Source: CAVSUR01 sp052143655 | GTDB taxonomy: Bacteria > Actinomycetota > Actinomycetes > Streptosporangiales > Streptosporangiaceae | Length of the DNA: 28,126 bases | NCBI GenBank assembly: GCA_052143655.1 | Contig: JBKQSL010000167.1 | Location: 1 to 28,126 of the forward strand | Reading direction: 5' to 3' | Shown: piece by piece, positions 8,574-16,239 of the stretch | How positions within the stretch are numbered: the first letter of the stretch is position 1 | How the letters are laid out: every line of letters begins with the position of its first letter | The notes under the pieces: model-generated | Seen by the model: the letters and a program-made list of their open reading frames with translations, nothing else | Told to the model about the DNA's origin: nothing | Databases searched by the model: none | Translations under genes and position numbers: made by a program

Positions 8574-9344
8574 ATGACGATCCAGATTTCGCCCAGCATG
8601 CTGTCCTGTGACTTCGCCCGCCTCGCCGATGAGGCGGCCAGCGTCGCCGACGTGGCGGACTGGCTGCACATCGACGTGATGGACGGCCATTTCGTGCCGA
8701 ATCTGACGCTCGGCCTGCCGGTCGTCGAGGCACTGCTCAAGCACGCCAGCCTTCCGCTGGACTGCCATCTGATGATCGACGACCCGGACCGGTGGGCCCC
8801 CGGGTACGCCGAGGCGGGCGCGGGCAGCGTCACCATCCACGCCGAGGCGGCCAGCGCCCCGGTGCGGACGCTGCGGATGATCCGCGCCGCCGGGGCCCGG
8901 GCCGGGCTCGGGATCAACCCGGCCACGCCCGTCGAGCCCTATGCCGACCTGCTGGGCGAGGTCGACATGCTGCTGCTGATGACCGTCGAGCCGGGATTCG
9001 GCGGGCAGCCGTTCCTGGACCTGGTCCTGCCCAAGGTCCGCCGAGCCCGCGAGCTGATCAGCGCCCACGGCGGATCGATCTGGCTGCAGCTTGACGGCGG
9101 CGTCAGCGAGAAGAACATCGCGCGCTGCGCTGAGGCCGGCGCGGACGTGTTCGTGGCGGGCTCAGCCGTGTTCAGCGCGCAGGATGCGGCGGCGGCGGTC
9201 ACCGCCCTGCGGTCCGCGGCGCAGGCGGCCGTCGCGGGGGCAGCGGATACGGGGCCAGCCGATACGCGAACAGCGGTCAGCGGGCGGCCGCCGCGAAGGC
9301 AGGCGGCCCAGGCTGAGGCGCCCGGGCTGACGGGCCCGGGCTGA
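8574..9344 (+). CDS. rpe: Ribulose-phosphate 3-epimerase
   Basis: This enzyme interconverts ribulose 5-phosphate and xylulose 5-phosphate in the pentose phosphate pathway. The TIM-barrel motifs are all present: HIDVMDGHFVPNLTLG (metal ligand His and catalytic Asp), DCHLMIDDPDRW, MTVEPGFGGQPFL and LDGGVSEKNI with the phosphate loop AGSAVF. The catalytic body ends near residue 215, followed by about 40 residues of low-complexity tail rich in Ala, Gly, Pro and Arg. The stop codon lies inside a 14-bp tandem duplication. The gene diverges from the DUF2786 gene and converges on the GlxA-type regulator. Confidence 0.95.
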   Translation: MTIQISPSMLSCDFARLADEAASVADVADWLHIDVMDGHFVPNLTLGLPVVEALLKHASLPLDCHLMIDDPDRWAPGYAEAGAGSVTIHAEAASAPVRTLRMIRAAGARAGLGINPATPVEPYADLLGEVDMLLLMTVEPGFGGQPFLDLVLPKVRRARELISAHGGSIWLQLDGGVSEKNIARCAEAGADVFVAGSAVFSAQDAAAAVTALRSAAQAAVAGAADTGPADTRTAVSGRPPRRQAAQAEAPGLTGPG

Positions 9345-9355
9345 CGGGCCCGGGC
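9321..9355 (+). repeat. 14-bp tandem duplication at the rpe stop
   Basis: CCCGGGCTGACGGG occurs at 9321-9334 and again at 9335-9348, followed by a partial third copy. The rpe stop (9342-9344) is inside the second copy. The unit is not a multiple of three, so copy number changes the C terminus. The sequence can also fold and may help end transcription between the convergent genes. Confidence 0.8.
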
Positions 9356-9420
9356 AGGACAGGCCGGGCAGTGTGCGCCTGCCGCTGATGACGGCGTCCT
9401 GCGGGCCGTCGTTGATCCGG

Positions 9421-10374
9421 TCAGCTGGCGCTGCGGTCGAGGATGACCCGGCGCCGGTACCCGCCCGGGGCGATGCCCAGCCTGCGGACAAAGGCCCGGC
9501 GCATGGTCTCCGGCGTGCCGTAGCCGCACGCCCGGGCGATCTGCTCCAGGCCGTGCTCGGTGTCGACCAGGAGCCGGCACGCGGCCTCCAGCCGGACCTG
9601 ATCCACGTACTGCCCGGGGGTGACCCCGGTCTCCGCGGCGAACACCCGGGTGAACTGGCGCGGTGACAGGCCGCCCCGGCTGGCCAGGGCAGGCACTGAC
9701 AGGTCGGCGGCCGGATGGGCCCGGATCCAGTGCTGCAGGTCGCGCAGCGGCGTGCGGCGGGCCATCCGGGCCCGCAGTTCGGCGTTGAACTGAGCGTCGG
9801 CGGCCGGGCCGTGCCTGGCGCCGGGCATCAGGTCACTAGCCAGGGCCCGGGTCGTCTCCGGGCCGAGATCCGCGCCGACCACGGACAGGGCCACGGTCAC
9901 GGCCGCCAGCAGGCCGCCGGCCAGACGGCGGGGACGGCCCTCTCCCCGGCCCGGCTCACCGGGCTCGTCCGGCAGCAGCGGCCATGCTGCCACGCCCGCC
10001 GCGGTGAGCAGGTCCGCCCCGGTGCCGATCGCGGCGACGCGGCCCGCCCGGCGCGCGTTGCCGCGCAGCCAGGCGGCCAGCTCCCGGTCAGCCCCGGTGG
10101 CACCGGCTCCGCCGGGCACCAGCAGGACGTCCATCCCGGCCGCCGCCAGGCCGCGCAGGTCGGCGTCGGGCAGCAGGGACAGGCCGCAGGAGGTGCGGGC
10201 CGGCCTGCCGCCCAGCGTCGCCGTGCAGATCCGGTAGGCCGGGCTGACCCGGCTGGCGGCACGGAAGACCTCGGCCAGGCCGGTGACGTCAAGGGCCTGC
10301 ACTCCGTCGAACAGCGGCACCAGGACGGTGCGGGCCCGCGTCCGGGCGGGCGCGAGGGCCCGGGGGGAATCCAT
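9421..10374 (-). CDS. GlxA-type AraC family transcriptional regulator (DJ-1/PfpI plus AraC HTH)
   Basis: The 317-aa product joins an N-terminal DJ-1/PfpI-like domain (VLVPLFDGVQALDVTGLAEVF, about residues 14-34) to a C-terminal AraC DNA-binding domain (about 215-310). The latter has two helix-turn-helix units, LSVPALASRGGLSPRQFTRVF and LEQIARACGYGTPETMRRAF. Where many DJ-1 proteins have a reactive Cys at the nucleophile elbow this protein has IGTGADLL, so no enzyme activity is expected. The stretch after it (AAWPLLPDEPGEPG) is shorter than usual and lacks the customary T-S-A-G loop. The ATG at 10374 is chosen; an in-frame GTG at 10392 is an alternative. It is divergent from the ABC-kinase fusion gene and could regulate it, but no binding site is proven. 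Confidence 0.85.
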   Translation of the reverse strand: MDSPRALAPARTRARTVLVPLFDGVQALDVTGLAEVFRAASRVSPAYRICTATLGGRPARTSCGLSLLPDADLRGLAAAGMDVLLVPGGAGATGADRELAAWLRGNARRAGRVAAIGTGADLLTAAGVAAWPLLPDEPGEPGRGEGRPRRLAGGLLAAVTVALSVVGADLGPETTRALASDLMPGARHGPAADAQFNAELRARMARRTPLRDLQHWIRAHPAADLSVPALASRGGLSPRQFTRVFAAETGVTPGQYVDQVRLEAACRLLVDTEHGLEQIARACGYGTPETMRRAFVRRLGIAPGGYRRRVILDRSAS

Positions 10375-10486
10375 TACAGCGCTACCCACGTCCCTAATGA
10401 CGCCGGCGGGCACGCTGATGTTGCAGCCAATCTCCGGAAATTCTGGCCCGCGGCCGTAAGCCGCCTGACCGGGGGCCTGGATACTC

Positions 10487-10528
10487 GCTGGCCGCTGGCC
10501 GCTGGCCGCTCGCCGCTGGCCGCTGGCC
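10487..10528 (+). repeat. Six 7-bp tandem units in the divergent regulator/ABC-kinase region
   Basis: GCTGGCC is repeated six times without gaps, the fourth unit reading GCTCGCC. The repeat is in the 278-bp space between the GlxA-type regulator and the ABC-kinase fusion gene. The rest of that space (10375-10652) contains no gene that I can support. A unit of 7 bp cannot keep a reading frame when copy number changes, which argues that the region is non-coding. Confidence 0.85.
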
Positions 10529-10616
10529 GCAAGCGCGCTGCCGGCCGGTCGCCGCGAGCATGCCGCTTTCCCGCTGGCCGGGCGGCCCGCCGGCGGCCTG
10601 CCAGCATGACCCGCAG

Positions 10617-10652
10617 TTGCTGATCTGGCTGGTCCTATGGCCACAATGTCCC
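10617..10652 (+). promoter_or_regulatory. Possible leaderless promoter of the ABC-kinase fusion gene
   Basis: TTGCTG (10617-10622) and CACAAT (10642-10647) could be -35 and -10 boxes, but the spacing is long (19 bases) and the boxes are weak. The ATG at 10653 is 5 bases after the second box, and no Shine-Dalgarno sequence precedes it, so a leaderless mRNA is possible. Confidence 0.3.
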
Positions 10653-13163
10653 ATGACTGCCGTCGCTCCCCAGGACGAGCCCGTGCAGCCGCTGCTCGCG
10701 GTGGCTGGCGTCGGCGTGCGGTACGGCCAGCTGACCGCCCTGGCCAATGTCCACCTGGCGGTGCGGCCCGGCGAGCTGGTCGCGCTGGCGGGGGAGAACG
10801 GCGCGGGCAAGACAACGCTGGTGCGCTGCATCGCCGGGGACATCGCGCCGAGCGCCGGGTCAATCCTGGTGGACGGCCGGCCCATCACGACCGACCCGCT
10901 GGCCGCCAAGCGCCTGGGCATCGCCGTGGTCTGGCAGGACCTCGCGCTGTGCGACAACCTCGACATCGCCGCCAACCTCATGCTGGGCCGCGAGCGCCGC
11001 CGCCAGCTGTTCTCCCAAAGCCGGATGCACGCCGACGCGGCCCGGCTGCTCGACAGCCTGGGCATCCCGGTACGGGACACCACCCGCAGCATCCGCTCGC
11101 TGTCCGGCGGCCAGCGCCAGCTGGTCGCCGTGGCCCGGGCCACGGCGCACCAGCCGCGGCTGCTGCTGCTCGACGAGCCGACGGCCTCGCTGGGCGTGCG
11201 CGAATCGGACCTGGTGGAGAAGCTCATCCTGCGGCTGCGCGAGCAGGGCACTACGATCCTGCTGGCCTGCCACGACATCAGCCAGATGTTCCGGCTGGCG
11301 GACCGGATCGCGGTGCTGCGGCACGGCCGGGTCATCGCCGAGGTGCCCCCCAGCGAGGTGCACCCCGACGACGTGGTCGCGCTGCTGTCCGGCCAGGAGA
11401 TCAACTTCTCCGCCCGCCGCCAGCTGACCCGGCTGCACGGCCTGGCCGATCAGCTGGCCTCGGCCGATGCCTCCTCCGGCCTGCCGCTGATCCTGTCTGC
11501 GCTCGGCACCGCGCTGTCCAGCGAGCACCTGTGCATCCACCTGACCGAAGGCGGCTCGCTGGCCTGCGCCGCGTCACTGGGGCTGCCGCCGCAGCTGCTT
11601 GCCGCCTGGTCCCGGCTGCCGGCCGGCCCGGTCGGCGGCCCGGTCGGCATCGCCGCCCAGACCGAGCAGCCGGTGGTGGCCGAGAACGCGCGCACCGGGG
11701 TGGCCTGGTCGGTGTTCGGCGACCTGGCCCGCAGCTCGAAGGTGGCCAGCTCGTGGTCGGTCCCGGTGCTCGGCCGGGGCGGCCTGCTCGGAGTGATCAC
11801 CGTGTTCCGCGCGATCACCGGCCGGCCGCAGCGCGACGACCTCGACCTGGCCACGCTGTACGCCGGCTACGCGGCCAGCGCCATCGAGCGCGACCGGCTG
11901 CTGGCCCAGGTCACCGCGCGCAACCGGGTGCTGGAGACGATCCGGGAGGTGCTGCAGACGCTGGCCGGCCCGATGCCGGTCGCCGACGGACTCGGCATTG
12001 CGCTGCAGGCGCTGTGCTGCGGCCTGCAGGCCGACGAGGTGGCCCTGGTCGTCCGGCCGGCCGGCGAGCCGCCGGCCTGCCGGGCCCTGTCCGGCCAGTC
12101 CGGTGATCAGGTGCCAGCGGCCTCAGCCGAGCATGCCCTGACCGCCGCCCAGGCGGCCTATTCGCTGGCCAGCCAGAGTGGCTCGGCGGTGCAGCAGATC
12201 GGGGCCGGCGGCGACCGGCTGCTGTCGGTGGTCTTCACCGCCCCCGGCGGCCCGGCGGTGCTGGTGGCCCGCTGGCACAGCCGGGCACCGTCGGCCGACG
12301 CGACCGCGCTGCTGGACGACGCCGCCCACTCGCTGCGGCTGGCGCTCGAGCGCGAGGAAGCCTGGTTCGCGCACCAGGAGGCGATCACGCTGCGCCGGTC
12401 CCAGGAACTGCAGCGTGGCTTCCTGTCCCGGCTGAACCACGAGCTGCGCACGCCGCTGACCGCGATCCGCGGCTACGCCTCCAGCCTGCTCCAGCCCGAC
12501 GTGACCTGGGACGCCGACTCGCAGCAGCGCTTCATCGCCCGGATCGCCGCGGAGTCGGCGCGACTGGGCCGCCTGGTCGACGACCTGCTGGACTTCTCCG
12601 CCATCGAATCGGGAATCCTGCGGCTGCAGCGGGACTGGTGCGACATCCCGCTGGTCGTCGACGCGGCCATCGCCTGCCTGCCGCCGGCCAGCGCGCCGCT
12701 GGTGGAGGTGGCCTGCGCGCCGGAGCTTCCGGTGGTGTGGGCCGACCACGACCGGCTGGAGCAGGTATTCGTGAACCTGCTGGGCAACGCGCTGGGGCAT
12801 AATCCGCCCGGCACCCGGGTGCGGGTCACCGCCGCTGCTGACGGGCCGGTCGGCGTGGTCATCACCGTCACCGACGACGGGCCCGGGATGCCGCCTGAGG
12901 TCGCGCTCGCGCCGTTCGAGCCGATGCGCCGGCACCGCACCGCGGGTGGGGGGGCCGGGCTCGGCCTGTCGATCACCCGCGGCATCGTGGCGGCGCACGG
13001 CGGCCGGATCGAGCTGGAACGGCCGCAGCGGCCCCGGGCGGGCACCAGCTTCCAGATCCACCTGCCGGTCGAGGCGCCTGCGGCCGCGATCAGCGATCCG
13101 GGCGTCCCGCCTGCGGCGGTGCGCGTCGCGGGAGCCGCGATAGGAGCATTGCCCCGTGGCTGA
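10653..13163 (+). CDS. Fusion protein: sugar-type ABC ATPase domain, GAF-like region, histidine kinase
   Basis: One uninterrupted 836-aa frame carries three modules. Residues about 12-245 are a full ABC ATPase of the ribose/xylose importer type: Walker A GENGAGKT (47-54), Q-loop VVWQDLAL, signature LSGGQRQ (150-156), Walker B LLLLDEP with D174/E175, and switch His H207. Residues about 260-410 look like a GAF domain, and about 425-580 may be a second, degenerate one. The kinase has H-box NHELRTPLT with phospho-acceptor H596, N-box NLLGN (708-712), G1 box DDGPGMP (741-747) and G2 box GAGLGLSI. No signal peptide or membrane segment is visible, so it is cytosolic unless a partner recruits it. The stop overlaps the start of the response regulator gene by 8 bases, giving translational coupling. 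Downstream genes encode a sugar binding protein, a separate ABC ATPase and a permease. I infer that the ABC domain docks on that transporter or senses its state and controls the kinase. The substrate is unknown. Confidence 0.9.
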   Translation: MTAVAPQDEPVQPLLAVAGVGVRYGQLTALANVHLAVRPGELVALAGENGAGKTTLVRCIAGDIAPSAGSILVDGRPITTDPLAAKRLGIAVVWQDLALCDNLDIAANLMLGRERRRQLFSQSRMHADAARLLDSLGIPVRDTTRSIRSLSGGQRQLVAVARATAHQPRLLLLDEPTASLGVRESDLVEKLILRLREQGTTILLACHDISQMFRLADRIAVLRHGRVIAEVPPSEVHPDDVVALLSGQEINFSARRQLTRLHGLADQLASADASSGLPLILSALGTALSSEHLCIHLTEGGSLACAASLGLPPQLLAAWSRLPAGPVGGPVGIAAQTEQPVVAENARTGVAWSVFGDLARSSKVASSWSVPVLGRGGLLGVITVFRAITGRPQRDDLDLATLYAGYAASAIERDRLLAQVTARNRVLETIREVLQTLAGPMPVADGLGIALQALCCGLQADEVALVVRPAGEPPACRALSGQSGDQVPAASAEHALTAAQAAYSLASQSGSAVQQIGAGGDRLLSVVFTAPGGPAVLVARWHSRAPSADATALLDDAAHSLRLALEREEAWFAHQEAITLRRSQELQRGFLSRLNHELRTPLTAIRGYASSLLQPDVTWDADSQQRFIARIAAESARLGRLVDDLLDFSAIESGILRLQRDWCDIPLVVDAAIACLPPASAPLVEVACAPELPVVWADHDRLEQVFVNLLGNALGHNPPGTRVRVTAAADGPVGVVITVTDDGPGMPPEVALAPFEPMRRHRTAGGGAGLGLSITRGIVAAHGGRIELERPQRPRAGTSFQIHLPVEAPAAAISDPGVPPAAVRVAGAAIGALPRG

Positions 13164-13878
13164 CCGGCCCGGGCCGCAGCCGGCCGCCCACACCCGGGCG
13201 CTGGTGATCGAGGATGACCCCAACATCGTCGACCTGATCCGATCCAACCTGGCGGTCCGCGGCTTCGACACGGTCGTGTCCACGGACGGGACGCGGGCGC
13301 TGAACCTGCTAGAGACCGAGTCGCCCGACATCGTGCTGCTGGACCTGATGCTGCCGGAGATCGACGGCTTCGAGCTGTGCAGGCTGATCCGGGAACGGTC
13401 GGCCGTCGCGATCATCGTGGTGTCCGCGCGCGGCGGCGAGCGGGATAAGGTCACCGCGCTGAACATGGGCGCCGACGACTACATGACCAAGCCGTTCAGC
13501 ATCGAGGAGCTGCTGGCCCGGATCACCGCCACGCTGCGCCGCACCCGGCCGGCCCAGCCCGTCCCCGAGCCGCGGCCGCCGGTCATCGTCCTTGGCGAGG
13601 TCGTGATCGACCTGGCCAGCCAGCAGGTGACCCGGGGCGGCCGGGAAGTCCACCTGACCCCGACGGAATTCGCGCTGCTGCGTGAGCTCGCCACCAACCG
13701 GGGGAAGCTGCTGACCCATGCCCACCTGCTGCGGGTGGTCTGGGGCCGCGGCTACGAGACGGAGACCGAGTACGTCCGGGTCTACATCCGGCGGCTGCGG
13801 GCCAAGCTGGAAACCGGGGACAGCACTCCGCTGATCATCACCCAGCCGCGGGCCGGATACCGGATCGCGGCGGAATGA
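13156..13878 (+). CDS. OmpR/PhoB-family response regulator
   Basis: The 240-aa product has an N-terminal receiver domain with acidic pocket E19-D20-D21, phospho-acceptor D63 (VLLDLMLPEIDG), S90 and K112 (MTKPF). A C-terminal winged-helix DNA-binding domain (about 143-238) has LTPTEFALLRELATNRGKLL and the recognition-helix region YVRVYIRRLRAKLE. The GTG start lies inside the end of the ABC-kinase gene (8-base overlap), with GGAG at 13142-13145 as a possible ribosome binding site. It is the evident partner of that kinase. OmpR-type regulators bind tandem direct repeats, and two TGTTAACG copies lie 65-105 bases after its stop, before the sugar binding protein gene. I infer that the transport operon is its target. 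Confidence 0.93.
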   Translation: MADRPGPQPAAHTRALVIEDDPNIVDLIRSNLAVRGFDTVVSTDGTRALNLLETESPDIVLLDLMLPEIDGFELCRLIRERSAVAIIVVSARGGERDKVTALNMGADDYMTKPFSIEELLARITATLRRTRPAQPVPEPRPPVIVLGEVVIDLASQQVTRGGREVHLTPTEFALLRELATNRGKLLTHAHLLRVVWGRGYETETEYVRVYIRRLRAKLETGDSTPLIITQPRAGYRIAAE

Positions 13879-13921
13879 GGGCCGCTGCCCGATGGGGCCA
13901 CGCCGTCCGGCGGCGGCGGAA

Positions 13922-14010
13922 CTGTACAGGCCGCGCAGACGTTGTTAACGTTTTTTTCACATGGTTACGGGGATGTTAACGCCGCTGTTTATCCTCGTCG
14001 GCTTACTGTT
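13922..14010 (+). promoter_or_regulatory. Candidate operator/promoter of the sugar transport operon
   Basis: This AT-richer stretch stands out from its surroundings. TGTTAACG occurs at 13943-13950 and 13974-13981, 31 bases apart start to start (about three helical turns), which suits a response regulator dimer array. CTGTACAG (13922-13929) is a perfect 8-bp palindrome. ACGTT-GTT-AACGT (13940-13952) can form a small hairpin followed by a run of T, so it might also weakly end transcription of the regulator gene. TACTGT (14004-14009) is a possible -10 box. Binding by the adjacent response regulator is inference. Confidence 0.45.
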
Positions 14011-14102
14011 TTCCCAGTTAGGTTCCCGCCAGCGGTGACGGCCCAGAGGACCCGGGCTGGCTTGTGTCCTGGTGCGTCCCGCTTACGAGCGAGGTGGTTT
14101 CG

Positions 14103-15314
14103 TTGTCTTCAGTAACTAAGAGAGCGGGGCTGACGGCAGTGGCCGGCAGCGCTGCCCTGATGCTGGCCGCCTGCGGCAGCAGCGGCAGCTCATCGAGTTC
14201 GAGCAGCTCCTCGAGCTCCAGCAAGGTACCAGCGGTGTCCGCTACCTCCTTCACCAACGACTTCTCGGCCATGACGAAGCTGAAGCCGCTGGCTGCCAAG
14301 GGCAAGGGCAACGTCGGGGTGATCCTGCCCGACACCGTCTCCTCCGCCCGGTACACCGAGTTCGACGCGCCCTACCTGACCAAGTCGCTGGAGCTGGCGG
14401 GGCTGAAGTCCTCCCAGTTCTCCGTGCAGAACGCGCAGGGCAGCGACGCGACTCAGCTGAGCGACGCCCAGGCGGACATCACCAAGGGCGCGACCGTGCT
14501 GATCATGGACCCGCTCGACTCCGGCGTCGGCGCGTCGATCGAGAAGTACGCCGCTTCGCACGGCGTCGCAGTGATCGACTATGACCGGCTCACCCTGGGC
14601 GGCAGCCGCAAGTACTACGTCAGCTTCAACAACGTGCACGTCGGCCAGCTGCTAGGCCACGGCCTGGTCAGCTGCGTCGCCGCCTGGCACGTGAGCCACC
14701 CGAACGTGCTGGTCATGTACGGTGCGCCGACGGACAACAACGCGACCCTGTTCGCCGAGGGCTATAACTCCATCCTCAACCCGCTGTTCAAGAGCGGCAA
14801 GTGGACCTCGGTCGGCAAGGCGGCCGGGACCTGGGACCCGCCCACGGCGGAGACCGAGTTCCAGGGTCAGTTCACCGCGCACAAGAGCATCAACGCGCTG
14901 CTGTCCCCGAACGACGAGAACGCAGCGCCGATCATCCACTACCTGCAGACCCAGGGCATCAAGCCCAAGACCTTCCCGGTCACCGGCCAGGACGCGACCC
15001 TGATCGGCCTGCAGAACATCCTCACCGGCTACCAGTGCGGCACCGTGTACAAGCCGATCTACCTGGAGGCGCAGGCCGCCGCGGCGCTGGCCATGTACCT
15101 GCGGGCCGGCGACACCCCGCCGTCCGGCCTGGTTAACGGCGCCACGGCCGACACCATGGAGCACAAGTCGGTGCCGTCAGTGCTGCTGACCCCGGAGTGG
15201 GTGACGCCGAGCAACATGAGCTCCACCGTCATCGCCGACAAGTTCGTCCCCGCTTCCCAGCTGTGCGCGGGCAAGTACGCCTCGGCGTGCAAGGCCGCGG
15301 GCATCTCCGGCTGA
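14103..15314 (+). CDS. Sugar ABC transporter substrate-binding lipoprotein (XylF-like)
   Basis: The 403-aa product is a periplasmic-binding-protein type 1 sugar receptor anchored outside the membrane. Its signal peptide ends in the lipobox LAAC with lipidated C24, followed by a poly-Ser linker (GSSGSSSSSS...). The mature domain has GNVGVILPDTVSSARY at its start, ITKGATVLIMDPLDSG, the hinge region VIDYDRLTLGG, YYVSFNNVHVGQL and VTGQDATLIGLQNILTGYQ, which resemble the D-xylose binding protein group. The TTG at 14103 is chosen because GAGGTGG (14091-14097) stands 5 bases before it and the signal peptide then has normal length. A GTG at 14064 would add 13 untypical residues. The ATPase and permease genes follow on the same strand. 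The ligand could be a pentose, but this is not proven. Confidence 0.88.
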   Translation: MSSVTKRAGLTAVAGSAALMLAACGSSGSSSSSSSSSSSSKVPAVSATSFTNDFSAMTKLKPLAAKGKGNVGVILPDTVSSARYTEFDAPYLTKSLELAGLKSSQFSVQNAQGSDATQLSDAQADITKGATVLIMDPLDSGVGASIEKYAASHGVAVIDYDRLTLGGSRKYYVSFNNVHVGQLLGHGLVSCVAAWHVSHPNVLVMYGAPTDNNATLFAEGYNSILNPLFKSGKWTSVGKAAGTWDPPTAETEFQGQFTAHKSINALLSPNDENAAPIIHYLQTQGIKPKTFPVTGQDATLIGLQNILTGYQCGTVYKPIYLEAQAAAALAMYLRAGDTPPSGLVNGATADTMEHKSVPSVLLTPEWVTPSNMSSTVIADKFVPASQLCAGKYASACKAAGISG

Positions 15315-15336
15315 TCAGCAGCTGACAAGGAGTCGA

Positions 15337-15369
15337 ATGACTAGCAAGGACGTCAGCAATGAGTCCTAG
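15337..15369 (+). other. 10-codon upstream ORF overlapping the ATPase start
   Basis: An ATG at 15337 preceded by a strong AAGGAG (15327-15332) opens a frame of 10 codons (MTSKDVSNES) ending at TAG 15367-15369. It overlaps the ATPase start at 15359 in another frame. It may serve as a translational coupler, or be chance. The ATPase ATG has its own AAGGA (15346-15350) 8 bases upstream. Confidence 0.25.
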
Positions 15370-16237
15370 CTCGGCTAACGAGGCCCGGCCCGCGTCCGCG
15401 GGCCGGGCCCCGTCCGCCGCTAACACGGGAACGGACCAGGCCAGCCGGATGCTGCTGCGGCTGCAGGGCATCTCCAAGAGCTTCGGCCCGGTGCAGGCCC
15501 TGACCGAGATCAACCTGGATGTCCCCGAGGGCCAGGTCACCGCCCTGGTCGGCGACAACGGCGCCGGCAAGTCGACGATGATCAAGACGATCTCGGGGAT
15601 CTGGGAGCCGACCAGCGGCCACATGCTCTGGGACGGCAAGCCAGTCCGCCTGCACGGGCCGAAGGATGCCACCAATCTCGGCATTGCGACCGTGTACCAG
15701 GATCTCGCCCTGTGCGACAACCTGGACATCGTGCAGAACATGATGCTCGGCCATGAGCCGCTGCGTGGCCTCCTGCTCGATGAGATCAGCATGGAGCGGA
15801 CCGCCAAGCAGACGCTGGCTGACCTGCGGGTCGTCACGGTCCGGTCGGTCCGGCAGCCGGTTGGCTCGCTGTCCGGCGGCCAGCGCCAGTCGGTTGCCGT
15901 GGCCAAGGCGGTCATGCTCGATGCCCGGCTGGTCATCATGGACGAGCCGACCGCGGCCCTCGGCGTCAGCCAGACGGAACTGGTGCTCGATCTCATCGGC
16001 CGGCTCCGGGAGCGCGGCCACGCGGTCATCGTGATCTCGCACAACCTGACCGACGTGTTCCAGGTCGCCGACCGGATCGCGGTGCTGTACCTGGGCCGGC
16101 TCGCCTCGGTTGGCCCGGCGTCGGACTACGACACCCAGTCAGTGGTGGAAATCATGACGACGGGCAAGTCCAGCCGTGCGAACGGCGCAAGCGGAGACAG
16201 CGCCGAGCCGGCGCGCGGCCCTGGCCGGGAGGGCTGA
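15359..16237 (+). CDS. Sugar ABC transporter ATP-binding protein (single domain)
   Basis: This 292-aa protein is the energising subunit of the sugar importer. After about 30 low-complexity residues it has Walker A GDNGAGKST, Q-loop VYQDLALCDNLD, signature LSGGQRQ, Walker B LVIMDEPTAAL and switch His in VISHN. It has one nucleotide-binding domain, whereas RbsA/XylG-type partners usually carry two in about 500 residues, so it must pair with itself or another domain. Its motifs nearly match those of the kinase-fused ABC domain (QDLALCDNLDI, SLSGGQRQ and DRIAVL are shared), making that domain a candidate partner. The ATG at 15359 has AAGGA 8 bases upstream. The permease start follows after 2 bases. 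Confidence 0.93.
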   Translation: MSPSSANEARPASAGRAPSAANTGTDQASRMLLRLQGISKSFGPVQALTEINLDVPEGQVTALVGDNGAGKSTMIKTISGIWEPTSGHMLWDGKPVRLHGPKDATNLGIATVYQDLALCDNLDIVQNMMLGHEPLRGLLLDEISMERTAKQTLADLRVVTVRSVRQPVGSLSGGQRQSVAVAKAVMLDARLVIMDEPTAALGVSQTELVLDLIGRLRERGHAVIVISHNLTDVFQVADRIAVLYLGRLASVGPASDYDTQSVVEIMTTGKSSRANGASGDSAEPARGPGREG

Positions 16238-16239
16238 AC

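Noticed and set aside
10653..13163. KdpD-type sensor kinase
   Set aside because: The N-terminal part is an ABC ATPase, not the KdpD domain, there are no membrane segments, and no kdp genes follow.
12123..13466. Minus-strand open frame of 447 codons opposite the kinase part
   Set aside because: The plus strand holds the full histidine kinase and regulator motifs; the antisense has none.
14160..14225. Poly-Ser tract as a slippage-prone microsatellite
   Set aside because: The Ser codons are mixed (AGC, TCG, TCC, AGT and TCA), so the DNA is not a simple repeat; it is a normal lipoprotein linker.
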